64,000 nucleotides of DNA from Novosphingobium taihuense (GCF_007830315.1 NZ_VLKJ01000002.1:372001-436000); one strand, 5' to 3'. Positions 44,524 to 53,495 are shown, counted from the first letter of the stretch. Translations and numbers: made by a program. The notes: a model not told the origin generated them from the letters alone.

Positions 44524-45168
44524 ATGAAGCTCTACGCAGTACCTCACTCTCCTTTCGCAGCGCGGGTGCGCCTGGCTTTGCGAGTCAAGGGACTGGCATA
44601 TGAAATGGAGCCGCCACCGGGCGGAAGCACGCGCTCGCCCGAGTACCTCGCACTCAATCCTATCGGCAAGCTGCCGGTCCTGGTGACGGACGATGGCCTG
44701 AAGATCGCGGAATCGGAGACGATCATCGACTATCTCGACGAGATCTTCCCGGTGCCCTCGCTGATCCCGGCAGGGGTTGCTGAGCGGGCGCAGATGCGCA
44801 ACGCGATACGCACAATTGAACTCTATGTCGTGCCGGCTGCCTTGCGGCTGTTTGGCCAGTTGGATCCGGCCAAACGAAACGACAGTATCGTCATTGCCGA
44901 GCTGGCAAATATGAGCAGCGGGCTTTCGCTGGTCGAAAATTTCGTCGATGACGCTGTCTACGTAACAGGAAATGCGATCTCAAAGGCAGACTGCATCGTC
45001 CTGCCAACTTTGATCCTGTGCGATCTTGCTGGCCATCTGTTTGGCGCAAACGGCATCGTTTCGGAATTCGAAGTCCTGTCCCGTTATGCAGCGAAGGCCC
45101 GCTCGGATGGGCGTATGCTGACGATCTGGGACGAGACTTCTGCGGCATTGGCCAAGCTTACGGGATGA
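44524..45168 (+). CDS. Glutathione S-transferase family protein
   Basis: A 214-residue GST. The N-terminal thioredoxin-like half has the active-site start YAVPHSPFAARVRLAL, the glutathione-binding NPIGKLPVL and ESETIIDYL. The C-terminal helical half is normal in length. A serine in HSPFAARV is a candidate for glutathione activation. GGAG lies 8 bp before the start. Roles in catabolic clusters include reductive removal of leaving groups, isomerisation and epoxide opening; which applies here cannot be told. It precedes the P450 gene by 281 bp, a gap in which only a short C-terminal-like frame of doubtful meaning occurs. Confidence 0.88.
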   Translation: MKLYAVPHSPFAARVRLALRVKGLAYEMEPPPGGSTRSPEYLALNPIGKLPVLVTDDGLKIAESETIIDYLDEIFPVPSLIPAGVAERAQMRNAIRTIELYVVPAALRLFGQLDPAKRNDSIVIAELANMSSGLSLVENFVDDAVYVTGNAISKADCIVLPTLILCDLAGHLFGANGIVSEFEVLSRYAAKARSDGRMLTIWDETSAALAKLTG

Positions 45169-45449
45169 CACATCGTATGCTCGTTCGCGCGTGGCGCATC
45201 AAAGCCTGTGATCTGGGTGCGATCATAGCATTTCGGGCTATTTCTGACGTTGCGGTGGCGCAATCAATCAATTGGCTCATGCGGTATTTTCAGTTTCAGG
45301 ATCGAACTTCAATAGCGACAGAAATCCCTGAACTGCATGAAAAATATCAATCCGAAGCCGAACTCGCGGGCTTTACCAAGGCCAGAACGTTGAACGCCGA
45401 GCGCCAGTTCAACCTGTAGCACTTACTTTATATCAAGGAGAGTTTCACC

Positions 45450-46703
45450 ATGGCAACGACTTCCCGGATTCAGGATTTTGATGATCCGACGTACAATCCG
45501 TTCCTCTCGCACGAGGACAATTTCGGCGCTGATGCGGATCCCTATCCCCGTATCCACGAACTGCGTGCCCAGGCAGCAGTGGTGCCTGGGTCCTTCCGCC
45601 AATTGATGGGCTATCCGTGCTACTATCCCGATGTGCCCAAATTTTCGGTTGTGGGAAGCAAAGAAGTCGAAGAAGCCCTGATCGATCCCGCTCGGTTCTC
45701 GAACTCTGGCTATGAAGTTACCCTTGGCCATACCTTTGGCATGGGTAGCATCAGCGTGATGGACAATCCGGTTCACGGCAGGTGGCGGCGGATTTTCCAG
45801 AAGATTTTCCTCCCGCAACACGTCAAAACTTGGGGCGAAACCATCGTCGACCCGGTCGTGCACGGCCTGATGTCGTCATTTTTGCCTCGGGGTGAAGCCG
45901 ATCTGGTGGCCGAGTTCACGCACAGCTATCCGTTTGAGGTCATCTATAAGCAACTCAATCTGCCACGCTCCGATGTCGGAACCTTTCAGCGCTTGGCGAT
46001 CGGCCAAACCGATTTCGAACATATGCCGCAGGCGATCGAGGCTGGGATCAAGCTTGGCGAGTATTTTCGAGCGCTTGTCGAGGAACGTCGCGCCAATCCC
46101 GGCGATGATCTCATCAGTATGCTGGCAACGACTGAAGATGATGGAGTTCACCTGCCAGAGTTGGTGCTGATTTCATTCCTGCGCCAGTTGATGAATGCGG
46201 CAGGTGACACGACCTATCGCGGCACAAGCATCCTGCTCTCGGCACTCCTGCGCAATCCCGATCAGCTTGAAGCGGTTGGCAAGGACCGTAGTCTTATCCC
46301 AGCAGCAATCGAGGAAGCGTTGCGCTGGGATGGCCCGGTGCTGTCCCAGACGCGTGTCGCTGTCCGGGACACCGAGCTCGGCGGGGTGAAGATACCAGCG
46401 GGCTCCTATCTTGACGTGCTTGCCGGGGCGGCCAATCGTGATCCTGCGATCTATCCCGACCCTGACCGCTTCGATATCTTTCGCGAAAGGCACGCGCACT
46501 ACTCGTTTGCCCGTGGTCCGCACATCTGTGTCGGTCAGCACCTTGCCCGTGTGGAAATGACCCGTGCACTTCATGCGGTGATGGATAACCTGCGCAACCT
46601 GCGGCTCGATCCTGACAAGCCCGCGCCTGCAATACGTGGCTACATGATGCGCGTGCCCGAGCATATCTACGTCAAGTTCGATCGGGTGACTGTTGATGGG
46701 TGA
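45450..46703 (+). CDS. Cytochrome P450
   Basis: A 417-residue soluble bacterial P450. The heme loop FARGPHICVG gives the ligand at about C360 (the second residue is alanine in place of glycine), ExxR is EALR, and the I-helix is NAAGDTTYRGT with the acid-threonine pair. AAGGAGAG precedes the start. It overlaps the downstream SDR gene by 8 bp and is followed by two acyl-CoA dehydrogenases, so it probably hydroxylates a carbon later oxidised by the SDR, with the product entering beta-oxidation. The gene differs from the other three P450s in subfamily. Confidence 0.92.
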   Translation: MATTSRIQDFDDPTYNPFLSHEDNFGADADPYPRIHELRAQAAVVPGSFRQLMGYPCYYPDVPKFSVVGSKEVEEALIDPARFSNSGYEVTLGHTFGMGSISVMDNPVHGRWRRIFQKIFLPQHVKTWGETIVDPVVHGLMSSFLPRGEADLVAEFTHSYPFEVIYKQLNLPRSDVGTFQRLAIGQTDFEHMPQAIEAGIKLGEYFRALVEERRANPGDDLISMLATTEDDGVHLPELVLISFLRQLMNAAGDTTYRGTSILLSALLRNPDQLEAVGKDRSLIPAAIEEALRWDGPVLSQTRVAVRDTELGGVKIPAGSYLDVLAGAANRDPAIYPDPDRFDIFRERHAHYSFARGPHICVGQHLARVEMTRALHAVMDNLRNLRLDPDKPAPAIRGYMMRVPEHIYVKFDRVTVDG

Positions 46704-47547
46704 AGTGCCGGTCGCACTCGTCACAGGCTGCTCGACGGGCATCGGGTTGCACACAGCTCTCCGTTTGGCGCAGGCCGGATATCGAGTTATTGCGACCATG
46801 CGCGATACTACGCGGAAGGTGGACCTGCTCGAGGCGGCCAGGTCTGCCGGGCTGGAGATCGAAATTCGCGCCCTCGATGTTGCCGATGCGTCCTCGATAG
46901 ACGTCTGCATTGCAGAGGTGATCGCGGCGCACGGCGGCGTCGACCTTCTGATAAACAACGCAGGCGCTGGGTTGGTTGCATCGATCGAGCAGACCAGTGA
47001 CGACGCGCTTCGTCGCATCATGGAAGTTAATTTCTTTGGTGTGTGGAACACGGTCAAGGCTGTCATCCCGCACATGCGCGCAGCAGGATCCGGCCGGGTG
47101 ATCACTGTGACCAGTATAGGCGGCCTGGTTGGGCAACCATTCAACGACGCCTATTGCGCCTCAAAGTTTGCCGTTGAAGGTTTCATGGAGTCATTTGCTC
47201 CGCTGGCGCTCACGATGGGCATAAGGTTGAGTGTCGTGGCACCGGGCCCGGTCAATTCGGCCTTCGTCGCAAATGTGCGGTCGACATCGCGGGATGCCGC
47301 AGCAGCTATGGCACCACCTTACGATCGTATGCTGGATCGCTACAACGAACTATCGAATCAAACGTTTGCCGGCATGGGGCAGACCCCTGACGAGATTGCA
47401 CAGATCATCGTCGATCTGAGCTGTGCCGACGACCCGGCCTTCCGTGTTTTAACGGCACCAATGGTAGGCGCGACCGTATCTGCCAAAGCAAGCGATCCTA
47501 CGGGAAGCGGCTTGATACGAAGCTTTGCGCAGGTCCTCGGTGCCTAG
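46696..47547 (+). CDS. SDR family oxidoreductase (17beta-HSD/retinol-dehydrogenase-like)
   Basis: A 283-residue SDR: TGCSTGIG cofactor loop, NNAG, serine in VTSIGG, YCASK pair. The extended C-terminal third without a DGG motif is typical of the 17beta-hydroxysteroid/retinol dehydrogenase-like group, distinct from the other SDRs here. ATG 46696 overlaps the P450 stop by 8 bp, so the two are translated together, consistent with a hydroxylase-dehydrogenase pair. Followed 167 bp later by acyl-CoA dehydrogenase genes. Confidence 0.92.
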   Translation: MGEVPVALVTGCSTGIGLHTALRLAQAGYRVIATMRDTTRKVDLLEAARSAGLEIEIRALDVADASSIDVCIAEVIAAHGGVDLLINNAGAGLVASIEQTSDDALRRIMEVNFFGVWNTVKAVIPHMRAAGSGRVITVTSIGGLVGQPFNDAYCASKFAVEGFMESFAPLALTMGIRLSVVAPGPVNSAFVANVRSTSRDAAAAMAPPYDRMLDRYNELSNQTFAGMGQTPDEIAQIIVDLSCADDPAFRVLTAPMVGATVSAKASDPTGSGLIRSFAQVLGA

Positions 47548-47714
47548 CCCATGTACTTTGGGGAAATGATCCAGCGCTCAGCCACTTATCGAAATCGTGA
47601 TACCGTGTGAAATCGACGCGTTTGATCCGGCATACAGGTTGCGCCGCGAAATGGTGAAAGTCATGGCGTTACATCCAGTTTACCCCCGCAAGCCGAGTTC
47701 GAGAGGCTAACCCG

Positions 47715-48767
47715 ATGCAAGACCTTATGGCCGAAGTGCGCGAAAGCATCAGAACGGTGCTTGATGAGCGATGCACGAGCTTGGCAGTCCACGCTTTTAT
47801 CGATGGAAAGGCGTCAGTCGATCAAGACTTGCGCGAGCTTGCAAAGGACCTTGGCTGGCTCGCAATTTCCTTGCCCGAAGCACACGGCGGCATTGGATTG
47901 GGCGCGAATGGACTTGCCGTACTTAATTATGAGCTAGGCCGGGCAGCAGCACCAGGGTCAATTATAGCTACCAGTGTCGCCTTGGAAACGCTGGCGCGAA
48001 GCGAGGTGAGCGCCGACCCCGCAATCGCCGAACTCATAGTGAGCATCGTTGAAGGCACGACTTCTCTTGCAATTGCGACGAGTTTCAACACGCCTCACGC
48101 GGATGGTGCCATCAGGTTGATCGGCGACGCGTCTGCAAACGTGGCCTTGATTCCCGGCGAGGGTGACGATCTTTTGCTGGCTGACCTGAGCAATGCCGTG
48201 GCGGATCAGGTGGTGATTTGGGACGAGACCAGATCGATCCTGTCTTTACCTTCGTCATCAATGAAGGCGCTTGCTGTTCTGCGCGGTAGCCGTCCGGTGC
48301 TCTTTGCTCTTTATGCGATTGCCATCGCGGCAGACAGTGCAGGTGCGGCACGTGGTACGCTGGATCGGACAATTGCTTACATGAAGCAGCGCGAACAGTT
48401 CGGTCGATTGATCGGATCGTTTCAGGCGCTCAAGCATCGGTTGGCCGATCATCAGGTCAACGCCAAAGGCTGCGACGAGCTGGTCTGGCAAGCAGCCGAG
48501 CAATTCGATAATGGGGCAAAAGGCGCATTGATGTGGTCACTGATGGCCAAAGCCAATGTCACGGATGCAGCGCTGAGGATCGCAGGCGACTGTGTCCAGT
48601 TGCACGGCGGCGTGGGCTTTACCCGCGAATATGACCCGCATCTGTTTCTCAAACGCGCATGGCTAAACGAAGCACTGTTGGCGCCAAACGGCGCGCTGCG
48701 TGACAAGGCAGCCAGCGCTTTCGGCGAGGCGCTGAAGAACGGTCACGAAGTTCTGGAGATCGCGTGA
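47715..48767 (+). CDS. Acyl-CoA dehydrogenase, small subunit type
   Basis: A 350-residue acyl-CoA dehydrogenase-fold protein, shorter than the usual 380-400. The N-terminal LAISLPEAHGGIGLG and the C-terminal CVQLHGGVGFTREYD are typical, but the FAD/substrate loop of the middle domain is poorly conserved and there is no GTNEI-type C-terminal segment. The pairing with the adjacent gene (1-bp overlap, TGATG) is the arrangement of heteromeric (alpha2beta2) enzymes such as the mycobacterial FadE pairs for steroid side chains, where one subunit lacks a complete active site. GAGAGG precedes ATG 47715. Confidence 0.87.
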   Translation: MQDLMAEVRESIRTVLDERCTSLAVHAFIDGKASVDQDLRELAKDLGWLAISLPEAHGGIGLGANGLAVLNYELGRAAAPGSIIATSVALETLARSEVSADPAIAELIVSIVEGTTSLAIATSFNTPHADGAIRLIGDASANVALIPGEGDDLLLADLSNAVADQVVIWDETRSILSLPSSSMKALAVLRGSRPVLFALYAIAIAADSAGAARGTLDRTIAYMKQREQFGRLIGSFQALKHRLADHQVNAKGCDELVWQAAEQFDNGAKGALMWSLMAKANVTDAALRIAGDCVQLHGGVGFTREYDPHLFLKRAWLNEALLAPNGALRDKAASAFGEALKNGHEVLEIA

Positions 48768-49951
48768 TGATTATCGATTTGCGGGAAGACGTGGGCGCTT
48801 TCAGGTCCGCCATTCGCGACTGGATCGCGCAGACCCTACCTTCCGATTGGGCCGAGGTTGCCGATCGAGGGACGGAAGACGAGGCGGTGGAATACCAGCG
48901 CTGGTGGTTTGCGGAACTCGCAAAGCAGGGACTTTCTGTCCCGCACTGGCCAAGTGAATTTGGTGGGGTTGGTCTCGGCATCGCAGGCCAGATGATCGTG
49001 GCCGACGAGATGGCGCGGGCCGGAACACCGCCGCTTAACGTCTTTGTCGTGACCCTCAACCATCTTCCCGGCACGTTGATTCCTTGCGGCAATGCTGATC
49101 AGCGTGCCCGCTACTTGCCGGCGGCCTCCAAGGGCGTCGTGTGGTGCCAGGGATTTTCCGAACCGGGGGCAGGCTCCGATCTTGCGTCCTTGCGCTGCCG
49201 TGCCGTGCGAGATGGCGACCATTACGTGATCAACGGCCAGAAGATATGGTCGTCAATGTCGCGTTTTGCCAAGCATTGCATCCTGCTGGTTCGTACAGAT
49301 CCCAATGTTGCAAAACACGCCGGCATTTCGTTCCTGATCATGGATATGGATACCCCGGGGCTTGAGGTGCGCCGGATTGAACAGATTGATGGACAAGCCG
49401 ATTTCTCAGAACTCTTCCTGACCGACGTGCGTGTTCCGGTGGCCAATCTGGTCGGAGCTGAGAATGATGGATGGAGAGTCGCTCAGGCCACGTTGGCCTC
49501 TGAGCGCGGCGTCTTGGCATTCGAGGCGGGTGAACGGCGCCGTCACATGCTCGAAGACTATTATCGCAATGCTGTTGCCGTAAAGGCTGCGTGGCTTGAG
49601 GATGACGAGTTCCGGCGGCAATTCATGACCCATCTTGCCGACCTGCAGGCGAGTCGACGCATGATACGCCAACTGCTGCACGATCACGAAAATGGCGAGG
49701 CGCATGCAACCACCGCAATGGCTTCGGCGCGGATCAAGCTGTTCCAGACTACGTTGATTCAGAAAATCGCCGAACTTGTCGCACGTCTTGAAGGGTTAGA
49801 CGGCCATTTGCGGCAACCCTTCAACTCGCAGCGTCGGTTCGTCGGTATGTTCGACTACCTGAACTCGTTCGGCTGGACGATTTCAGGCGGAACCAACGAG
49901 ATCATGCGCAATGTCATTGCTGAACGGGATCTGGGGCTGCCGCGAGGTTGA
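48767..49951 (+). CDS. Acyl-CoA dehydrogenase
   Basis: A 394-residue acyl-CoA dehydrogenase of full length. The flavin/substrate loop WCQGFSEPGAGSDLASL and the C-terminal SGGTNEIMRNVIAERDLGLP are intact. The usual medium-chain base position (YEG) is SGG, so the catalytic glutamate must lie elsewhere, for example in LASERGVLAFEAGERR. It introduces a double bond into an acyl-CoA with FAD. ATG 48767 overlaps the stop of the short acyl-CoA dehydrogenase gene, suggesting a fixed 1:1 complex. It converges with the TetR gene at 49966. Confidence 0.92.
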   Translation: MIIDLREDVGAFRSAIRDWIAQTLPSDWAEVADRGTEDEAVEYQRWWFAELAKQGLSVPHWPSEFGGVGLGIAGQMIVADEMARAGTPPLNVFVVTLNHLPGTLIPCGNADQRARYLPAASKGVVWCQGFSEPGAGSDLASLRCRAVRDGDHYVINGQKIWSSMSRFAKHCILLVRTDPNVAKHAGISFLIMDMDTPGLEVRRIEQIDGQADFSELFLTDVRVPVANLVGAENDGWRVAQATLASERGVLAFEAGERRRHMLEDYYRNAVAVKAAWLEDDEFRRQFMTHLADLQASRRMIRQLLHDHENGEAHATTAMASARIKLFQTTLIQKIAELVARLEGLDGHLRQPFNSQRRFVGMFDYLNSFGWTISGGTNEIMRNVIAERDLGLPRG

Positions 49952-49965
49952 ACTGGTATTTCTGG

Positions 49966-50613
49966 TCAGGACTGCACCGCCGTGTCCTTGGCAGGGTCCT
50001 TGACCATTCCCCGGACAACCGCGCTGATCCACCGATCTGTCAGATCTTCGGTAGAAAGGTCGACACCGCTGAGATACGTTTCGCTGAGGCCTCGCAATGT
50101 CCCGATCATGATGAAACGGCAATGGCGTGGTGTAAGGTCCGAGTGGAGTTCACCTCGCTGCTCAGCGAGCAGGAACATCTCATCCATGTTGGAGCGAAAC
50201 TGTGCGGTCAGGTCGCGTATACGGTTCAGCGCAGGGTCGCTTAGCTTGTCACGCTCACGGATCGAGACGGCCACGTAATCTGCGTGCTCGATCATGTCAT
50301 CGCGCTGGCACTCGAAAAAGTGGCGGATCTGTTCCGCCAACGTTTTCTGCTGGCGGGCCGAGTCAAGATACGAGAGCGAACGCTGCATGCCCAAAATGCA
50401 GATTTCCGCCAACGCGTCTTCCTTTGACGCGATGTGGAAGTAGAGGCTCGCGACCTTGATCCCAAGGGCCTCAGCAATTGCCCTTGTGCTTGCGCCATTG
50501 AAGCCATCGCGGGCAAAGATTGCAGCAGCAGCATCGATTGCCTGTTGCCGCCTCGCCGTATGCTTGCCTGTCGCTTCGCGCTGCGAAACATATTCCTTGG
50601 CATCAGTCGCCAT
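49966..50613 (-). CDS. TetR family transcriptional regulator
   Basis: A 215-residue TetR protein. The DNA-binding domain reads AIDAAAAIFARDGFNGASTR, then AIAEALGIKVASLYFHIASK, a clear TetR helix-turn-helix. The C-terminal half looks like the broader TetR_C group of lipid-pathway regulators. ATG 50613 is chosen because homology starts after it; the frame reaches 50667. It is convergent with the acyl-CoA dehydrogenase operon and divergent from the TIM-barrel/crotonase pair, with candidate operators at 50766-50778 and 50804-50813. Confidence 0.9.
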   Translation of the reverse strand: MATDAKEYVSQREATGKHTARRQQAIDAAAAIFARDGFNGASTRAIAEALGIKVASLYFHIASKEDALAEICILGMQRSLSYLDSARQQKTLAEQIRHFFECQRDDMIEHADYVAVSIRERDKLSDPALNRIRDLTAQFRSNMDEMFLLAEQRGELHSDLTPRHCRFIMIGTLRGLSETYLSGVDLSTEDLTDRWISAVVRGMVKDPAKDTAVQS

Positions 50614-50765
50614 GCCTGTCGATATCCCTCTATTGAGCCTTTGCTTCAGGCTATTGCAGCACGCCATATGCCTTCTTCAACCCTCATCACGGCCTGCCGG
50701 TATTTATTCGATACGCCAGTGAAGGAGCTGCAACGGCAGCGGTCAGTCGCCTTTTAGCCGAGTTT

Positions 50766-50778
50766 CTTAGTGCCTAAG
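50766..50778. promoter_or_regulatory. Candidate operator, inverted repeat CTTAG-TGC-CTAAG
   Basis: A perfect 5-bp inverted repeat with a 3-bp spacer in the region between the divergent TetR and TIM-barrel genes, about 150 bp from each start. Symmetry suits a TetR dimer. Not supported by a second copy. Confidence 0.3.
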
Positions 50779-50803
50779 TGCTCTGAATAAAAGAATATGG
50801 ATG

Positions 50804-50813
50804 TGATCGATCA
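50804..50813. promoter_or_regulatory. Candidate operator, palindrome TGATCGATCA
   Basis: A perfect 10-bp palindrome in the same divergent region, 26 bp from the first inverted repeat. It might be the second half of a TetR operator or chance. Confidence 0.25.
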
Positions 50814-50921
50814 TGCCTTTCGATCAGGATGGCATGACACAGCTGCAATGAGAACCCACTATACAGTAGGCTGCTTTGACGGCGGCAGCTAACTCCCATG
50901 ATAAAAAGGGGACGTAAGGGA

Positions 50922-51743
50922 ATGGTGCGAAAGCTTGGACTTGAATTTCTGGGAGTGTTCGGGCTTTCCCCTGTGGACCTTGTTCATTTGGCTGCCGACC
51001 TCGACTGCCAGTTTATCGGCACAGTGCCTGCACCGATCGAGTTTAATCCTGAAGGCTTTGCACCGTGGAGCTTGATTGAGGATGCGGCATTGCGCCGTGA
51101 TCTGAAGTCGGCCTTGGCAGAACGCGGTGTTGAACTTCTGCTCGGGGATGGCAACGCGTTTCTGCCTGGTCTCGAGGCCCGTGAGGCGCTGGCACGGCAG
51201 CTGGACATGTATCAGGACCTTGGCGTGGAGAGGGTCAATTCGATCAGCTTCGAGCCCGATCTCGAACGCACCTTGGATCAGTTTGCCACGTTCGTCGAAA
51301 TGGCTGTGCAGCGCGGAATGAAGCCATCGATCGAGTTCTGTCCTATCTCGGTGGTGAGCAATCTCGCAACCGGTGTGAAGGCGGTGAAACATGCGGGCGA
51401 GCACGCCCGCCTGCTACTTGACACCATGCATTTCTTCCGGAGCGGATCGAGTGTGCCCGAACTGGCAGAGGTTGCCGATCTGATCGGGCATATCCAGCTC
51501 TGCGATGCCCCGCGAGAACCGAAACTCCCCGATTATCTCGAAGAGGCGATGTATGAGCGCATGATCCCCGGAGACGGTGATGCACCATTGAAGGAAATTC
51601 TTGCGGCTCTGCCAAACGTTCCATCCATCGGTCTGGAAATCCCGCTGCGGTCACTTGCGGAGCAGGGAATTGGTCCGCATGAACGGATGCAACGGTGCGT
51701 CGATGGATCGCGCAAGATTCTGGCCCTCGCCGACCGTGCGTAG
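50922..51743 (+). CDS. Xylose isomerase-like TIM-barrel protein (sugar phosphate isomerase/epimerase family)
   Basis: A 273-residue TIM barrel of the AP-endonuclease-2/xylose-isomerase-like superfamily. The metal-ligand set is visible as E138 in SIEFCP, D167 and H170 in LLLDTMHFF, a histidine and aspartate in HIQLCD and a glutamate in IGLEIP. Members isomerise, epimerise or dehydrate hydroxy-ketones and cyclic polyols. AAGGGG lies 10 bp before ATG 50922; an ATG at 50898 is in frame. It is followed by a crotonase on the same strand and divergent from a TetR regulator. In a catabolic cluster it may isomerise a hydroxy-ketone ring product. Confidence 0.85.
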   Translation: MVRKLGLEFLGVFGLSPVDLVHLAADLDCQFIGTVPAPIEFNPEGFAPWSLIEDAALRRDLKSALAERGVELLLGDGNAFLPGLEAREALARQLDMYQDLGVERVNSISFEPDLERTLDQFATFVEMAVQRGMKPSIEFCPISVVSNLATGVKAVKHAGEHARLLLDTMHFFRSGSSVPELAEVADLIGHIQLCDAPREPKLPDYLEEAMYERMIPGDGDAPLKEILAALPNVPSIGLEIPLRSLAEQGIGPHERMQRCVDGSRKILALADRA

Positions 51744-51911
51744 CTTTGGCCGACGCTGAACTGACTGGGTGGCCACTTGGCAAAGCCAGTCTGATTCAAT
51801 CGATGGATAGCCGGCATGATCTGACCGATCCATTTCGCCAGCTTCCGTAGCGAACGCGATCTGGTGCGCAAGCCGCAGACAAACGCAAGCATTCAAGATG
51901 GAGAGGATGGG

Positions 51912-52715
51912 ATGACCGAGAGTGCAAGTGTAGAGGGTCTCTCGATCGAGATCGATAATGGGGTGGCCATTCTCACTCTGGACATGCCTTCGAACCGCAA
52001 CGCCTTCGGTAGTGACGTTGCGCTCGAGTACGCCACGTTTTTCCAAGAGGCCAATACGCGCCAGGACGTTCGCTCGATCCTGATCCGCAGCGCGGGGGAC
52101 CGCGATTTCTGCTTAGGTGGGGCCGTTTCCAGAACGCCTGTTCCGCCGCCACGCAATACGATCGACTATCGCTTTGTCTCAACGCCCCATATCGAGATGT
52201 TCAAGGCGATGTGGGAGTTGGAACGTCCGGTTGTCAGTGCCGTGCAAGGGACGGTCGCGGGGGTTGGCTGGCTCCTTGCGCTGCTAGCCGACATGGTCGT
52301 TGCTGCCAAGGGAAGCCGCTGGTCGCATGTGTTTGTGCGTCGCGGCATGATCCCTCATGCAGGGGATTCCTTCTACCTGCCTAGAATCATTCCGTTTCAT
52401 CGGCTGAACGAGATTGCACTCCTCGGCGATACGGTCACGGCCGACACGCTGGACAAGTGGGGCCTGATCAACCGTCTGGTTGATCAGGAGGAGGTTGGAG
52501 ATACGGCAATGGCGCTCGCGCGGCAGTTCGCAGAGCAGCCGACACGTGCCGTAGGGCTGGCAAAGCGGCATTATCGCCGCTCACTGGAAGTCGACTGGAA
52601 CACCATGCTGCGCGAGGAAATGGCAGGCCAGGCGCTTTACACGACTTCGGCCGACCGTAACGAAATCCTGGCGGCAGGCCGGGAAGGGCGCAAACCGGTG
52701 CTGACCGGCGACTGA
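51912..52715 (+). CDS. Enoyl-CoA hydratase/isomerase family protein
   Basis: A 267-residue crotonase: LDMPSNRNAFG near the N terminus, FCLGGAVSR in place of the usual AGxDL, and QGTVAGVGWLLALLADM. The segment that normally has the catalytic glutamates is SHVFVRRGMIPHAG, so both usual glutamates are absent; IPHAGDSFYLPR still follows the family spacing. This suggests a non-hydratase reaction. ATG 51912 follows GGAGAGGATGG; the frame reaches 51864. It probably shares an operon with the TIM-barrel gene 168 bp upstream, and converges with the SDR operon at 52737. Confidence 0.87.
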   Translation: MTESASVEGLSIEIDNGVAILTLDMPSNRNAFGSDVALEYATFFQEANTRQDVRSILIRSAGDRDFCLGGAVSRTPVPPPRNTIDYRFVSTPHIEMFKAMWELERPVVSAVQGTVAGVGWLLALLADMVVAAKGSRWSHVFVRRGMIPHAGDSFYLPRIIPFHRLNEIALLGDTVTADTLDKWGLINRLVDQEEVGDTAMALARQFAEQPTRAVGLAKRHYRRSLEVDWNTMLREEMAGQALYTTSADRNEILAAGREGRKPVLTGD

Positions 52716-52725
52716 AAGCACCGGA

Positions 52726-52757
52726 GGCGGCATGCGTCAGAGCATGACCATGCCGCC
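52726..52757. terminator. Hairpin between convergent crotonase and SDR genes
   Basis: GGCGGCATG and CATGCCGCC form a perfect 9-bp stem with a 14-bp loop; the SDR stop lies in the loop. It could end transcription from both sides, but no T-tract follows. The right arm is also SDR coding sequence, so partial coincidence is possible. Confidence 0.3.
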
Positions 52758-53495
52758 ATCGACGTTGATTGTCTGTCCCGTAATGTAGCGGCTTTCGTCG
52801 GAGGCGAGGAACAGGGCGACAGGTGCGATGTCCGTGGCAGCATCGCCCCACCGCCGCAGAGACACTTCCTTCAGGTTCTTGGCTGCTTCATCGGGGAATT
52901 CGGCGAAGAACTTTTCAGCAACGGGGGTGACAGCGGAAGGGTTGATGACATTGACCCGGATGTTGTCGACTCCCCATTCACGGGCTGCGCCGCGGCTGAG
53001 CCCGCGAATGGCCTCTTTGGTAGCGGCATAGATCGACCATCCGGGCGGTGCGATGATGCCCTGGCGCGAACCGAAATTGATGATGGAGCCGCCGCCGCGC
53101 TCGGCCATATGAGGCCTTGCTGCCTGCATGTGGTAAATGGATCCGTGTAGGCCGGATTCCATGACTTCGCCAATGAGTTCATCGGTGTAATCGCTAAGCA
53201 TGATGCCAGCCCGCGCTGTCTGGGCGTTGTTGACCAGAATATCGATGCCACCGAAGCTTTCGACTGCAAACCGGATCACCCTGTCAGCATCGCTCCTCGA
53301 GCGGGCATCGGCGGCGATGACGGCCACTCTCGCACCATGTGCTTCCAGCTGCGGTACGACGTTCTGCAGCTTATTCAGCGTACGGCCACTTAGGACAAGT
53401 GAAGCCCCTTGGCGAGCGAACGCATCGGCTATTGCCAGGCCGATGCCCTGACCCCCGCCGGTAATGATCGCGATCTTGCCGTCAAGCCGTCCCAT
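52737..53495 (-). CDS. SDR family NAD(P)-dependent oxidoreductase
   Basis: A 252-residue SDR: TGGGQGIG, NNAQ in place of NNAG, serine in GSRQGI, YAATK pair, and TGQTINVDGGMVML at the C terminus. It is a close paralogue of the SDR at 19631, sharing NNAQ, GSIYHMQA/GTIYHMQA, GSRQGI and the last ten residues. The strand-2 arginine (LSGRT) favours NADP(H). GGAGGT lies 6 bp before ATG 53495. It is the last gene of the P450/ferredoxin/OYE/SDR/SDR operon. Confidence 0.92.
   Translation of the reverse strand: MGRLDGKIAIITGGGQGIGLAIADAFARQGASLVLSGRTLNKLQNVVPQLEAHGARVAVIAADARSRSDADRVIRFAVESFGGIDILVNNAQTARAGIMLSDYTDELIGEVMESGLHGSIYHMQAARPHMAERGGGSIINFGSRQGIIAPPGWSIYAATKEAIRGLSRGAAREWGVDNIRVNVINPSAVTPVAEKFFAEFPDEAAKNLKEVSLRRWGDAATDIAPVALFLASDESRYITGQTINVDGGMVML

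Larger units (their letters stand above)
50614..50921. other. Divergent regulatory region
   Basis: 308 bp between the TetR gene and the TIM-barrel gene, without a gene. Palindromes at 50766-50778 and 50804-50813 are described separately. The central part, 50780-50800, is AT-rich. Confidence 0.35.

Noticed and set aside
45169..45419. Possible TonB-dependent receptor C-terminal remnant (frame ending TLNAERQFNL)
   Set aside because: Resemblance is limited to a few terminal residues with an aromatic/leucine end; no barrel strand pattern upstream. Too weak to call.
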